Shown: positions 24,486 through 36,653 of the stretch, one piece after another
How positions within the stretch are numbered: the first letter of the stretch is position 1
Layout of the letters: every line of letters begins with the position of its first letter
Source of the DNA: Hexactinellida sp. DTS-2022
Lineage: Eukaryota > Porifera > Hexactinellida
Reading direction: 5' to 3'
DNA length: 64,000 nucleotides
Assembly (NCBI GenBank): GCA_028753945.1
Contig: JAPNXP010000010.1
Coordinates: forward strand, 2,421,042 to 2,485,041
Position numbers and translations under genes: made by a program
The notes under the pieces: generated by a model
Databases searched by the model: none
The model's input: the letters and a program-made list of their open reading frames with translations, nothing else
What the model was told of the DNA's origin: nothing

Positions 24486-26200
24486 CTAAAATAGACAATA
24501 AATATTGAAATTAGATAAGAAATAACAATCGATTTAAAAGGTATGGGATTAGGTTACAAAGTTTTTAATAAAATGATTATAAAGAGAAAATATCTACTAG
24601 AAGGTTCTAGACATACTCGCATTTATTGTAGACGCAATCAATATCTAATAATTGTAACTTTTATGAAAGAAATATAGAAGGTAATTTTTGACAAATGGAA
24701 TTTTCACTTTGAAAGTTTTTATAGAAGTTAGAAAAAAAGTTTTAAGACCTGGGATTCAATTACAATAAAGGTTAATTCCACGTGAAGTCAACCTGCTTTT
24801 ACAATTGTCCACCGAAATGTGCCAGCTAGTAACTAGTCATTACATACTCGAAAACAATTTTTTTCTTTTTCTCAAAATGTTAAATCAACAAACTGACCTC
24901 AAGCTCCTATATCATCACAAGTTTTGGAAGTTTAGCAAGAACTCAAGTACCACCAATGTTATTTAACAAAAGTAGTACAAATAATTTTTCTAAAAAGTGA
25001 ACTGTCATCAAAAGCTATGAATTAAAACGAAGTGTCTCCATTATCTCATAGAATGCTACTTAATAGTTCCAGTTTCGCACCCTGTTCTATTTCAATTCCA
25101 GTGTTTAGTAATATAAATAGCCCAAATCGGATTTTAGCAGATTAACTGAATTCCTCATTCCGAAAATTGCTAATTATGTTATTTCTAGGGAAAATAGTAT
25201 GAAGTCAATTCAAGTCATGTGGTGACATAACAATTTTTCGAAATCAATGGTAAAATATCAGAATTTAATTCTCTGAAATCTTCCAAAAGCTAATGACTAG
25301 TTACTACCAAATGCATACCAACTTTGAGACAAATCAGTTGATAGCGGTGAAATGACTGCTTGACTAGACATGAAATTCCACTTATACATTTAAAAGGCAC
25401 TAAAAATCGATTCCACTTTCACACATGAAGCCCAATCCAATTTTATGAATAAATCGTAACTAACATAAATTTCAAGGAGCTTTATTGCTTCGCTCTTATA
25501 TAGGGGACTGCCCCATGTCCGGTTCCACTCAGATTCTTAATTATAAATAACTACATGCACAGTGGGCAAACAAGTGGAAATAGAGCACTTTTCGAGCGCC
25601 TCAGATTGACTCGATATTATTGACATCGTTTTCAGCATACATGAAAACCTAAAAAACAATTTATTGTGCTGAGAAACATTCGAGATCAAGAGCTATGTCA
25701 GCCTATGTGTAATGAGATCATCATGTTACAACAATTCTAAAAAAAGCAATTCTTGTGGTTTCAGAATTGCAGTATCAAAGTCATACAAAATTCAACAAAT
25801 TATATTATGTTGATGCAATATACAAGTTAGCTTTATCATTGGCATTGGCATTGTATGAAATCAATGTACATGAATGCATTTTAACTTCTTATATAGTCTA
25901 AATTATAATACATTCCGACCAGAATTGTATGATTCGGACGCATTTACTAATTTCCAATATTGTTCAAGAACTTTTGAGAGCAATCATGAGCCATTAGTTT
26001 TTACATATTAAATGAAATATTATGATGATACCTTAAATTAAAAAGTATTCTAGATGCGCGAAAGGGTGCGACTGGGGTCATCTAATGACTTAAACAATAT
26101 ATTAGGATTTTAACTATTTTTGAAAAATTATATCAGGTTCAAGAAGTAGAATCAATAGTCATGATTGAACAATAAATTTTTGTTAACAAACCTAATATAT
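24486..26200. other. Probable upstream intron of the MLX-like gene
   Basis: AT-rich sequence directly 5' (minus strand) of the basic-region exon. No further MLX coding exon or transposon was recognised. Confidence 0.4.
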
Positions 26201-26214
26201 AATTTAGGATGATT

Positions 26215-27400
26215 TATAATTAATCGTCTAGAACTGCGTTTAGGAGACTACATATATCATTTTTGACATTGCCATTCAGTTTGCAGCTACCGATAACCTA
26301 TATGTCAATAATACTTCATTAGGGTCTATCTAGCATAGTTTTTCCTATCTCCACTTACACCCCTGAAAATGCCTACTGTGCACTTGGCTATAAAACTGAC
26401 ATTTGGTTCAATTGTGCGAGATTGTCATCATCAATACGCCATCGTATATAATATTCCCGGGGATTATCGTGTTTGTTTTGTTACGAGATTATTTAAACAT
26501 GCATGCATTCGAAATTTGTACTGCATATTTGTAAGTCGTATAACTGTAATTAATTCCATGTACAAAGTGAGGTTTCGCAGTAAAGTTGTCTTGAATGTGG
26601 GCAGTATTGTAACAAATTTTAACTCATAAAGCCTAAGCCCTAAGGGATGAAAGTTATCAAAGTTAGAGGTTGCACTCAGGGAATTATCCAGGATCGCGAG
26701 ACGCTCCCTTTTGAGTATGATTTTAGGAAAAATTAATTAGGAATAAGAAAAATTGGATTCTTCTCCTATACCGTAACCTTAATTTGTAATTTAGGCGTAT
26801 TAAAATTGTATCAGAGCGTATTTACAAATGGCTGTATAATATATTGACTGACATATAGGTTAATTAATGGCATCATCAAAAATGAAGTATGCAGTCTCTT
26901 AAGTTTAGTTCTGGGTCATATGCTGTAAACTAATCAAATTAAAAAAAATTGGTTTGTTAATAATCAGTTATTATTCACACATGGCAATTGCTCAAATAAC
27001 TTGTAGGTTGGAAAGTTTTTGTAAAAGCCCAGTAGCCAATGGATATAAGAAACTATACACTCATGTAATTAGTGTGTATCATAGTAAGTCATAGAAACCT
27101 TATATCACTTTTTCTAGCATAGCTGTCTCTAGTCCATCACACTAAATAACCTCCGAATTGTACAAACCAACTTCCTTCAATTAAAAAAACTAAACATGAG
27201 TTCATAGTTTGTTGCTCTTATTGATGAAATTTGTACTTGAGTGCTCAGTTGTTCTTATTATATTTGCTTAACAATAAGATATACAACTTAATAGGAACGA
27301 AAATTAGTTTGTAAATTTTCATAGCAACACAAAGTGACAATGGAATCACAAAAATATTCAAGGTTGCGCTATGTTTCGAAAACTGCAATTATTATTAATA
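26215..27400. repeat. Fragments of Transib-type family B sequence
   Basis: Positions 26840-27400 match the left and middle part of the elements at 33890-35030 and 62516-63662 (GGCATCATCAAAAATGA, TTTTTCTAGCATAGCTGTC, ATAACCTCCGAATTGT). Positions 26215-26345 carry an inverted piece of the same left region. No CACAGTG end or duplication remains, so this is a rearranged relic. Confidence 0.6.
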
Positions 27401-27916
27401 ACTCTAGATATAATAATTAAGAGAATATATTAATATCGGCCTGAAATTCGTAGACATTTTTTAATCACTCACTTTGAATTATCATTACGAAAAATTTGAG
27501 ATTTTTTAACTTATGAAATTTAAGTCGAAATTTCGTGTTAAATTATGGGAGCTCAACCAATGCGAACTCAAATTATATTCAGCATACCTTAAATAAGTAG
27601 TCTAATTCTCGAACTAGACTATTCCACATCTGCAATAGGTTACTTTTATAATCGTGTTCAAATCACTTTAGATATTGTATATGCGAAAATATTTTTATAG
27701 CATCGGTATAATTTAAGTTACACATGATGTCCACATGGGGAACCTCTAAAACTACAGGTGGACTAGTAGAACGAACAGATATCCTTATTACTAACGCACA
27801 GTTCATAATTCATAATAGACTGCAAAATATCCTCGATTAACATTATTAGACTATAATTATACACTATACTTATGTGTATATTACCTTTATTGTTACTAGA
27901 GCTAAATTTTTTAATT

Positions 27917-27985
27917 GTCCATGTTCTCTAATAGTCCGCCTGGGAGCTTTTGCCTCTGGTGGACTATTAGAGAGAACATATTATA
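27917..27985. repeat. Short inverted repeat of the CTCTAATAGTCC family
   Basis: TGTTCTCTAATAGTCC and GGACTATTAGAGAGAACA face each other across about 25 bases. Related to the element at 30397-30546. Confidence 0.55.
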
Positions 27986-28019
27986 CATATTTTGAGTGTT
28001 GAAAATGTGATGGATCTTT

Positions 28020-28192
28020 AAAGAAGTAAATAAAAAGTAAGCTGGAGAGATAATAAGATTGCTCAGGGTTCTCAATGTCTCTAAACGTATGATTGTAAAC
28101 GCAAAGGGAATAGTTGATTCTTTGGAAGATAACAATTTTGTTGCCTCTTCAAAACACTTTAGACATTTGACTGTTTGACACATAGTGTCCAT
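28020..28192 (-). pseudogene. Possible hAT transposase fragment
   Basis: The minus strand reads KCFEEATKLLSSKESTIPFA followed by FTIIRLETL, which resembles the conserved hAT/ZBED transposase block (PFEEATKELS...T.....I). Only about 50 residues match before similarity ends, and no inverted ends were assigned. Confidence 0.4.
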
Positions 28193-28220
28193 TCAGCAGA
28201 TGAGAAATCGATATCTAAAT

Positions 28221-28370
28221 GAGAATACTTATCCACCGATCATCGGCGTTTGTATTAGAAACCTCGCTACTTTCTACCGATGATGTTTTTTATAAACATA
28301 AAAAAACAATCGGTAGAAAGTAGCGAGGTTTTTTAATACAAACGCCGATGATCGGTGGATAAGTATTCCC
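28221..28370. mobile_element. Near-perfect 150-bp hairpin MITE
   Basis: Arms of about 65 bases are almost perfectly complementary (ATCCACCGATCATCGGCG, CTCGCTACTTTCTACCGAT) around a loop of about 20 bases. The flanks are CTAAAT (28215-28220, 28371-28376), a 6-bp duplication. High arm identity suggests a recent or structurally constrained sequence. The superfamily is not assigned. Confidence 0.75.
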
Positions 28371-28537
28371 CTAAATTAATATCTAATAAAGTAGCGCCAA
28401 TTGCTGGATTGAGATATATCAATCTTAGAAGCATGTAATGAGACAAAGGTACGATTTTTATCAAACAATAAGGCTCATATAGCGCGACAGTTACATTTCA
28501 AGCAATCCACGAGGGCATAGTTGAACTTGTTAAATTA

Positions 28538-28764
28538 CAGTCAACTCCCATTATAACGAAGTGCTCGGGACTGTGATTTCATTTCGTTGAGTAAAATTAA
28601 TAGATTAGTGGCTATTTGGGATTTAAAATTACTTCGTTATAAGCGGAACTTCGTTATATCCATTTCGTTGTAACCGAAGTTTTAATAATGCAATAAGATA
28701 GAAGGATTCCCGAACCATTGAATGACTTCGTTATATCCGAGTTGGTTATAACGGGAGTTGACTG
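28538..28764. mobile_element. TA-flanked pogo/Tigger-type MITE
   Basis: The ends CAGTCAACTCCC and GGGAGTTGACTG are inverted and sit between TA dinucleotides. The next bases (TTATAACGAAG) also match between ends. TA duplication with CAGT ends is typical of Tc1/mariner-pogo elements. Confidence 0.78.
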
Positions 28765-28770
28765 TATAAA

Positions 28771-30270
28771 ATTGCATTCTAAAATAACATCCATGTTTTT
28801 GTAAATATTTTGAACGGGACAAAGGAAGACTATTACGATGCCAGTCATTGATAAACACAAATATAGTATATACGTATGTGTTACAGTCAATTTGTGTTAT
28901 CAGTCATTTCATTTACTGCCTAAATTTAAAACATTTCGGGTAAAGCTGTGATCCTTAGTCAATACGCGAAATGCGTTTCATGAAATGACTAGTCCACTAG
29001 CTGACCAAAATTATTCGAACAGGAATTTTAGTCCTGACACAATATGCATCTTGTATCGTCTTAATGACTGTTTAAGCTATTCTGAAGTGAAGCTAAATAT
29101 CTTGTTATAGTAATTGACGATTTATTACGTATTAAATGATGAATTAGAGTCACTGTAATTAAATTTAGGCTCAGAGAGCTGATGGGAGTCGTACAAGGCG
29201 TCATTCGAACGCTTTCTAGAATTTTGTCAAAACAAAATTTGATAAAGGAATCTTGTCACATTCCTAAGACATTATTGCGTTGCTAGGAATATAATTTACA
29301 TGCGCAAGTAGCCCCTTAATCTACGGTTGAATTTCATGTGGACAACGAATCTGGTCGTTAAAAGTTGACCAGAATAGATTTTGACAAAGTTCGCGTTCGG
29401 GGTAATATCGGCGATTTAGTAGAGAGACTCAACTCAATTTTAAAGGTCGTGGTGCCGCGGAAGTTTGATGCCGAGGTCATACAGATTACGCATTAATAAA
29501 TTGGCGAGTTTGTCCAGGTGCTTGACTAATATGGGAATGTTGCTGTATCTCAGTGGAAAATAGTAATAAGATTAGAAATTTAACTTCCAAAGTAATTCGA
29601 CAATTTGGTGTGTCTGAAGTCAGTATTTGTACATATTAATTGCCTCTTAGTGTTAAGAAATATATTTAATTAGCTCATTATATATTTAATGAGTTTGATA
29701 CCTCCCTAAATATTAATTCCAAAATTTTGATATTTTATTATAATTTACATAACGTATTGCAATCGTTATCTTGTATAAACAGCCATGTTTAAGCTTCGAA
29801 AAATGTTTTTGCTCCTAGAACCACAAATTATTGTCCAAACACTTTTGGCCGGTTGGTGTACTTGTTGTCAGTTATTACATGAAATGATTGAATACAGATA
29901 AAACGCAAAGATTTTGATTATTGTAATTATCGGTAATGTTCGTTATAATAGCAATAAGTGCAGATAGTTTTTTTAAAACAGTTTCCATTCCTTGCAAAAT
30001 TGCTTCACTTGTATTTACACGCAAAGCTGCTATGGTAACGTCTAGAACACTTAACATTGTTCTTGAAACATAGACATCTGTTAATTTAACAGAGTTTGGA
30101 TCCTATACAGTTGCATTTAACTTCCAGAAGTTCCTTGAACTCCAGAAGTGGACCTTGTGTTACTGCCTGACGTAAGTGGTTGTTTTTGTGGCGATCGACA
30201 TACGATTCTTGTAAAAGGCGTTGTGGACATATATCAAACTGGTTGCGGAACTTTCGGGAATAGTTTTAAT
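28771..30270. other. Stretch with two unsupported candidate coding segments
   Basis: A plus-strand frame near 29380-29495 (DFDKVRVRGNIGDLVERL) and a minus-strand frame at 29875-30057 (VTIAALRVNTSEAILQGM), the latter just after a possible acceptor, have protein-like composition. I recognise neither. They may be exons or transposon relics. Confidence 0.25.
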
Positions 30271-30277
30271 AAGAATA

Positions 30278-30594
30278 CAGTAGATGTCGGATATAAGCAA
30301 CCAGTTATAAGAACATATCGCATATAAGAACACTATGTTGGAAACGGTTGCCATATATTATTTATGTAGGTTATAAGAACATGCCGGTTATAAGTACACA
30401 CTGTTCTCTCTAATAGTCCAACAGTGGGAAATTGGCCCAAAGTGGACTATTAGAGAATATGGACTATTAGAGAAATATAAATAGCTGATTTGGACAAGTT
30501 AATGAGTGGACTATTAGAGGATTGGACAATTAGAGAGAACAGACTGTACATTAAGTGCAGTTCCCGGCGATGTGCATATAACCGGCATCCACTG
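30278..30594. mobile_element. TA-type MITE with a nested TA-type MITE
   Basis: Outer ends are CAGTAGATGTCGGATATAAGC and, inverted, CAGTGGATGCCGGTTATATGC; the left is flanked by TA. Inside, at 30397-30546, is a second element with TA on both sides and inverted ends containing CTGTTCTCTCTAAT; its inner half repeats CTATTAGAGA motifs. Confidence 0.7.
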
Positions 30595-31913
30595 TGCCAA
30601 ATTTAACACAATTAATCTACATCAGGAGTCGGCAGAAATAATACTTCAGTGCGAGCGACAAATTAAATTTTCATAAATTAGTGGGCCTCTAATTGATTAT
30701 TTGTGAATAAATTTAGTGAATATCCACTGATTCTAATTTGCTACCTAGATAACACCAATTATTTCCGGTTTGTGCAAATTGCACAGCTAATAGGAAATTA
30801 TTTGGCCAAAAATCAAATAAGTAGGCATATGGAATTATAAAATACTATGTGAAATGAGCTTATGCAAAGCTATTTTGCATTTATAGCTTAAAATCATAAA
30901 ATTATAAACTTTGGCTACAATACGTTATATAAGTAAGATATTTGGAAACATTAAAAGCTTTTAACAAATATTTTCGGCGGACCAAGAAAATCGATTCACG
31001 GGACGCATTTGGCCGTCCCCTGGTGTACGGTTGTTTTCATTTCGGTCAATGATAACTCCAAGAATGTTATGGGGTTACCACGTCCTGTCAACGAGAGGTA
31101 TTGGTAGTGCTACATTATCACCAGGATCAGGGCCGCATTAAGGGTCGTGTGGGCTCTGGTGCTGTCCAAAATCTCAGAGCCCTATATGTCTTACATCCCA
31201 CCAACGTAACAGCATTTAGAAATTATAACAAATTTTGGTCTAATGAAGCACCAGTGTTTGCCAGAAAAGACCACCCGGAAAAAACCCCATGGAAAAACCG
31301 GTTTTCCCACCCCGGAAAAGGGAAGAGAAATTGGAAGACCCCACTTATGACCATATATGGCAACCCTGCATGCCCATTTATAGTCAGCTTCTATATGCAA
31401 GAGACAGATCTTCTAAAGGGATTCTACACTTTAGTGCACCGATTGTTAAATTTAGGACTTTTGAGAGTGGGTCCCTAATGTTAAACTAAGGTTAGTGGAT
31501 TAACCACTGATCACACTAATATACGTGTATGATATGTTTACTAATACGTAGTGCCAAAGGTGCTAGGTGAACGCAGTTAAGCGTGGTATGTATTAATTTT
31601 TGGATACCAAATAAATCATTTAAAAGTAATCTAACCTTATGAAAGATATCAAATTGTGGAATAAGCATTTATTTACTGTAGACAGTAAATAGTATCCGCA
31701 TTGTCACCGAAATATATTATTCATGCGTAAGCCAGTCAATAGAAAAAGGCAGAAAAGTCCAGAAAAACGCAGTTTTTTCACCTGCTCCGGTCTTTTCTAG
31801 AAAAGGTGCGGTTTTCCGAACACTGTAAAGCACCCCATTACCCTTCGAAAATCATCATATTACCCCAATTGGGACAATTACCCTGGAGTCAGGAACCCTG
31901 GTATAGTAAATCC

Positions 31914-32371
31914 CAGGGTTGTATCAACTCATTTTGAGTTGGCAGAATCAACTCATTTTCTTGAATGAGTTGAATGAGTTGGTGACAGAAAAATGAATGA
32001 GTTGAATGAGTTGGTAGACAAAAAATGAGTTGATACAACCCTACTTCCGACCATGGCCAGACAACTTTCACTTTGTCGTAACATTAATGCGTAGGGAGAT
32101 CCAAATTTGGCCGGATCACTTTTGAGAGCCGACCGACGCAGCTGTAAATGTATTATTAAACTGAAGATTTAAGATATACGTTAATTAGTAATAGTTACAA
32201 TTAGTTTAATAAAAAATGAGTTGGCAGAATCAACTCATTTTCTTGAATGAGTTGACTGAGTTGGTAACAGCAAAATGAATGAGTTGAATGAGTTGGTGAA
32301 GGAAATTTGAATGAGTTGGTAGACAAAAAATGAGTTGTTTTGCCAACTCAAAATGAGTTGATACAACCCTG
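31914..32371. repeat. Inverted element built of TGAGTTG arrays
   Basis: The ends CAGGGTTGTATCAACTCA and TGAGTTGATACAACCCTG are exact inverses. Each arm contains tandem AATGAGTTGAATGAGTTGG units; a unique spacer lies at about 32045-32215. The flanks share TAAATCC but no clean 8-bp duplication. Confidence 0.65.
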
Positions 32372-32390
32372 GTACTAAATCCAATATGTA

Positions 32391-32871
32391 CAGTACCCGG
32401 ACAAAAGTATTCGACTACCCAACATTTTCCGATTGAAAATAGTACTATAATGGGCCTAATAATATTGTTCAAAGTATTAATACTTTATGACATATTGCTA
32501 TTATGATTTCAGATTCGTATTCTACGCATTCGAATTACCCATTGTAGGTCCTTTCAAATTGACTACATATAAATTCGGTTGAAAATTATCATCAATTGGC
32601 AACAAGTGCCACCTGTTCCCATCTCTCCCATAGTGGCAATTTGGGAAAAGTGGTGCATAGTGGCACAGGATTATATTTTTAACCAAATCAAAAAGAGATT
32701 CAGATTGAAAGCTTCTACAATTGTTAATTCGAATACGCAGAATACGAATTTGTAATCGAAATAGCAATATCTCATGTAATTTGAATACACCATCTTCCAT
32801 TGTTAAATATACTATAGTACTATTTTCAATGGGAAAATGTTGGGTGGTCGAATACTTTTGTCCGGGTAGTG
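32391..32871. mobile_element. Tc1/mariner-type MITE, copy 1
   Basis: The ends CAGTACCCGGACAAAAG and, inverted, CACTACCCGGACAAAAG sit between TA dinucleotides, and inverted similarity extends well inward (TATTCGAC, CCCAACATTTTCC). A related copy lies at 51209-51659. No transposase. Confidence 0.8.
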
Positions 32872-33889
32872 TATATAGTATAGTGCTACCTCCTTATCTT
32901 ACTGTGTGAGTTTGTGGCAGGCCCTATCTATTGAATTTCACGAATATACAGGGGAGAACTCTCTGGAGGCCTCTAATGGGTTCCCTCAGGCCATGGTTTT
33001 GCAGCCTTGGGCGTAAATCGTGGGGGATGGGGGGACGCATCCCCCCACTTTTTATATGGGTTGGATCAAGTACAGTTGTACTTAAGTACTGTTTCATCAA
33101 ATTTTGAATGGGATCAAGTGATGAAATAAGAGTTGAGAAATTAACGGATAATATAATCTTTTTGTATTTAGCGTAAAATGCAAAAACCACTTACACACCC
33201 TTACGCTGGGTGTGTAGTTGGTTGGGATCAGTTTCATATAGCTACAACGAACAAGTGTTTCTCAAACTGGATGTCATTCAAATAATTCTAGGGGGTCGTG
33301 AGATACAATAAATTTCTTAAAGAACACCTTGATCTAACTTAAGTTCATTCTTCATATTTAATAGCCATAAGTGAGAAGAATACAGTCAATTATCTCATGT
33401 TAATAGCTATCATCTTGAGTTTATTCTTCTCACCTAGGTTGTAATTACTCGACTTCTTAAACAGGATATAAGGATAACAAGTATTGTCCACAATATAAAC
33501 TTTCTTATACTATTAGCTTTTCATCGTTCCAGATAAGTTATCCTGTCACTGGAAAATTGGATCAATATTCCATTGAAAAATGGTCCTAGCCTTCAATTTT
33601 GGTCCCACCATTGGAACAATATTCCATGGAATTTTGATGCCCAATTTTCCAGTATAGGCTTATTCATAAAAATTTTTGGTCGCAATATGCACAGTGGCTT
33701 TAAATGACATTTTAGTGGAAATAGGCATTTTGGTAGCGGACACCTACTCATGAATATTATTGACCTATAGGTTATAGATAGCTGCAAATTGAATGGCATC
33801 ATTAAAAATGATGTATCTAGTCTATAAATGAATTTCCGGAGATTCACATACAATTTCATCAAATATTCTATTTTGGTTTGTTAACAATC

Positions 33890-35030
33890 CACAGTGGTTT
33901 AAATTGGGAGTTAGTAAAGAATAGGTATCCTGGTTGCAGATAGACATATGAAATGTATTAAATGCATATGGGTTATTGATAGCTGCGAATTGAATGGCAT
34001 CATCAAAAATGATGTATTCACTCTTTTAAGTTTAGTTGTGGGCGATTTGTTGTAAATCAATGAAACACAAATTTTTTGGTTTGTTAACAATCTTTTAATA
34101 CTCACCCACAGTTATTGTTAAAATATCTTGAACATGGGGAATATTTCGTAAAAGTCCGGCCCCCAAAGGATATAAGGATTTGTACACTCATGTAAAGGGG
34201 GTAGATGGTTATTGAATGTAATTATAATGTGTATTAGAACTCATATAAACCCTAGATGACTTTTTCTAGCATAGCTGTCACTTGCGCATCACACTAAATA
34301 ACCTCCGAATTGTGCAAAACTAACTTCCTTCAATATCAAAATCCCAATATGAGTTCATAGTTCGCTGCTCTCATTGATGAAATTGTACTTAAGTGCTCAG
34401 TTGTTCTTAATATACTATATTTACATACATTTGGGTAACCAAATAAGATATACTACTGAATAGTAGCGAATAATTAGTTTTAGCATTTTCATAGTAACAC
34501 AAAGTGACAATGGAATTCGCTAAAATATTTAAAGTTGCGCACTGTTTCGGGGCGTGTCAGTTTAAACTATGAATTTAGATATAGTTAAGGATATCTTGTA
34601 TCAATATCTAATTGAAGTTTTGTGAAGTTTACTTTTATGGGCACTTTTGAGTTTTTATCAATTAAAATTTGATGCAAATCTAACAACCGATCTAGAATTT
34701 GATTTCACAAACGAAATATTGAAAATACATTAATGAAAACAGGTTATTCGGTTTCAGCATACTTGAAATGTATAAACTAAACTTAATTTGTCGTAATGGA
34801 TAGTTATAAAATGTTCTCGCTTGTATTTGAAGTGAAGCTAAATTTAGAATTATCTAGAACTACAATTTCAGCTAAAATGATCAGGCATATTTGGAGTGCA
34901 ATTGTATTGCTTTTAGGCACTCAATTGCTTAGAAATTTGAAATGAGCTTTATTCAAACAATAAGTAATCAATTGAATCGCTTAGAAACGAATTCTATTTT
35001 TTTCCTATTCTTTGGTTCTAAACCACTGTG
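33890..35030. mobile_element. Non-autonomous Transib-type element, family B copy 2 (nested)
   Basis: The ends CACAGTGGTTTAAATTGG and, inverted, CACAGTGGTTTAGAACC share 11 bp. The flanks CAATC (33885-33889) and CTATC (35031-35035) match at 4 of 5. It is closely similar to 62516-63662 over the left half and is inserted into an older family member. No transposase coding. Confidence 0.75.
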
Positions 35031-35408
35031 CTATCCATTATTAGTCACCCATTAATATTAATAATAAATTTTATACATGGTAAAAATAACTGAAAGCCAA
35101 TTAATTTCATTGGAATTATTATATTACATTGAATATGGAGACGGTAGATAGTTACTGAGTTTAATTATCGCAAGTACAAGTACTTTTAGGAACCCGAGAT
35201 AGTTTTTTAAAGCTTAGTTGACTATAATTAATCATGCATAGCGCTTTAATTTCCTCTGAATCTCATAAGAATAACTTACTGGAATTTAAAAAGCGTTCAT
35301 AAAATCCTCTGTTTCCTCCCTGAATTAAAGCTGTCATTTATTAAATCAATATCTTCCTTATTATCCATTAGATAATAAATAATCTGATTTATACTATTTA
35401 TATACGTA

Positions 35409-35660
35409 CAGTAGAAGCTCGCAAACCGGGGCACCTTAGCGTTTCTGAAATATGCCCCACTTTGGGAGAGTGCCCCGGTTTGCGAGCTTATCTACAAAGC
35501 TAAATATACAAATATGAAAACAAAGTAACAAATCAATGAAAAATAGTGCCCAGGTTTGCGAGCTTTGCCCCGGTTCGAGAGCGGAATTTATATATGATAA
35601 AACCAAATTCGGAACTATCTGCCCCGGTTGGGAGTTCCCCCGGTTTTCGAGCTTCTACCG
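35409..35660. mobile_element. TA-flanked MITE with CAGTAGAAGCTCG ends
   Basis: The left end CAGTAGAAGCTCGCAAACCGG matches the inverted right end CGGTAGAAGCTCGAAAACCGG; TA lies on both sides. Internal GCCCCGGTTTGCGAG motifs repeat. Pogo/Tigger-type by ends and duplication. Confidence 0.75.
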
Positions 35661-36002
35661 TAATAAAAAACAGCTAAGTAAAATAATGTTCGGACGAATT
35701 TAAATTATTGGCCCCCAAGAAAATGCCTTGGAAGACTGTCTGGGCGGGGTTGGGTGCGAGCCATTTTATTAATTAATTAATAGCCTTTAGATATACGTAG
35801 GAATAATTAAAATTATTCAAAACATCTGCCCACGACTGCCCACATTAAGTTTTCCCACTAAATTTATAAAGGACTCAATTTCCGGTCCGAAATTTTCCAG
35901 TTCCTTAAAAGCATATACAGTCAACTCCGCTTAATCGGGTCACATCGGGACCAGTTGTTTTGACCCGATTAAGCGGAGAAACCGATTAACCGGTGTTCCA
36001 AT

Positions 36003-36653
36003 CAGAGTGGACCATGGGTCAACATTGGTGACCCATGACCCATCTGACCCATCGCATTTGTGACCCATGACCCATTGACCCATCAAGTAACGCTTTGACC
36101 CATCGTGGTACCCATTGACCTTTTTAAATACCGTATTTCCCCGAATAAGCGCCGGGTCAATAAAAATGACATTGGCATGATAAAATTTACACAGATTAGT
36201 TGATCACTGTAATATAATTCCATTGATTTTGGCAACTTCGGCAAGTATACTGTTGGTAGAAACCATTAGAACCGACCTAAATATTATATTCTGGATTTTC
36301 CACGAAAATTTCAGGATAATTTTGGCCTACGAAAACAATAAGCGCCGGGGCGCTTATTCGGGGAAATACGGTATCTATTTTTAACATCTAAACATTATGT
36401 AACACAATGCGACTTGCAATATATGTATGATGCTCGTCAATCAATAAATTTTGGTAGACTTCTAATAACAAAGAAATACCATGTAATGTTTCTAGGTTAA
36501 ATTGATTCATACTTTAACTGGACGAACATCGAAATTCCAAATGGGTCATGGGTCATGGGTCACAGAGCCGTGACCCATGACCCATCTGACCCATCAATTT
36601 AAGTGACCCATTTGACCCATGACCCATGACCCATCGACCCATGGTCCACTCTG
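36003..36653. mobile_element. GACCCAT hAT-type element, copy 2
   Basis: The ends CAGAGTGGACCATGGGTCA are present in inverted orientation on both sides. The flanks GTTCCAAT (35995-36002) and GTCCCAAT (36654-36661) match at 7 of 8. It is collinear with copy 1 (17157-19268) apart from each copy's own insertion. Confidence 0.82.
36131..36371. mobile_element. TA-type MITE with CCGTATTTCCCCGAATAAGC ends
   Basis: The ends are exact inverses over more than 20 bases and sit between TA dinucleotides. Copy 1 of the host element reads TTTTAAATATCTATTTTT at the same place with a single TA, which confirms insertion with TA duplication. Confidence 0.88.

Noticed and set aside
31101..31478. 125-codon plus-strand frame
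   Set aside because: It begins outside and runs across the left end of the hAT element at 31128; no family similarity and no splice support.
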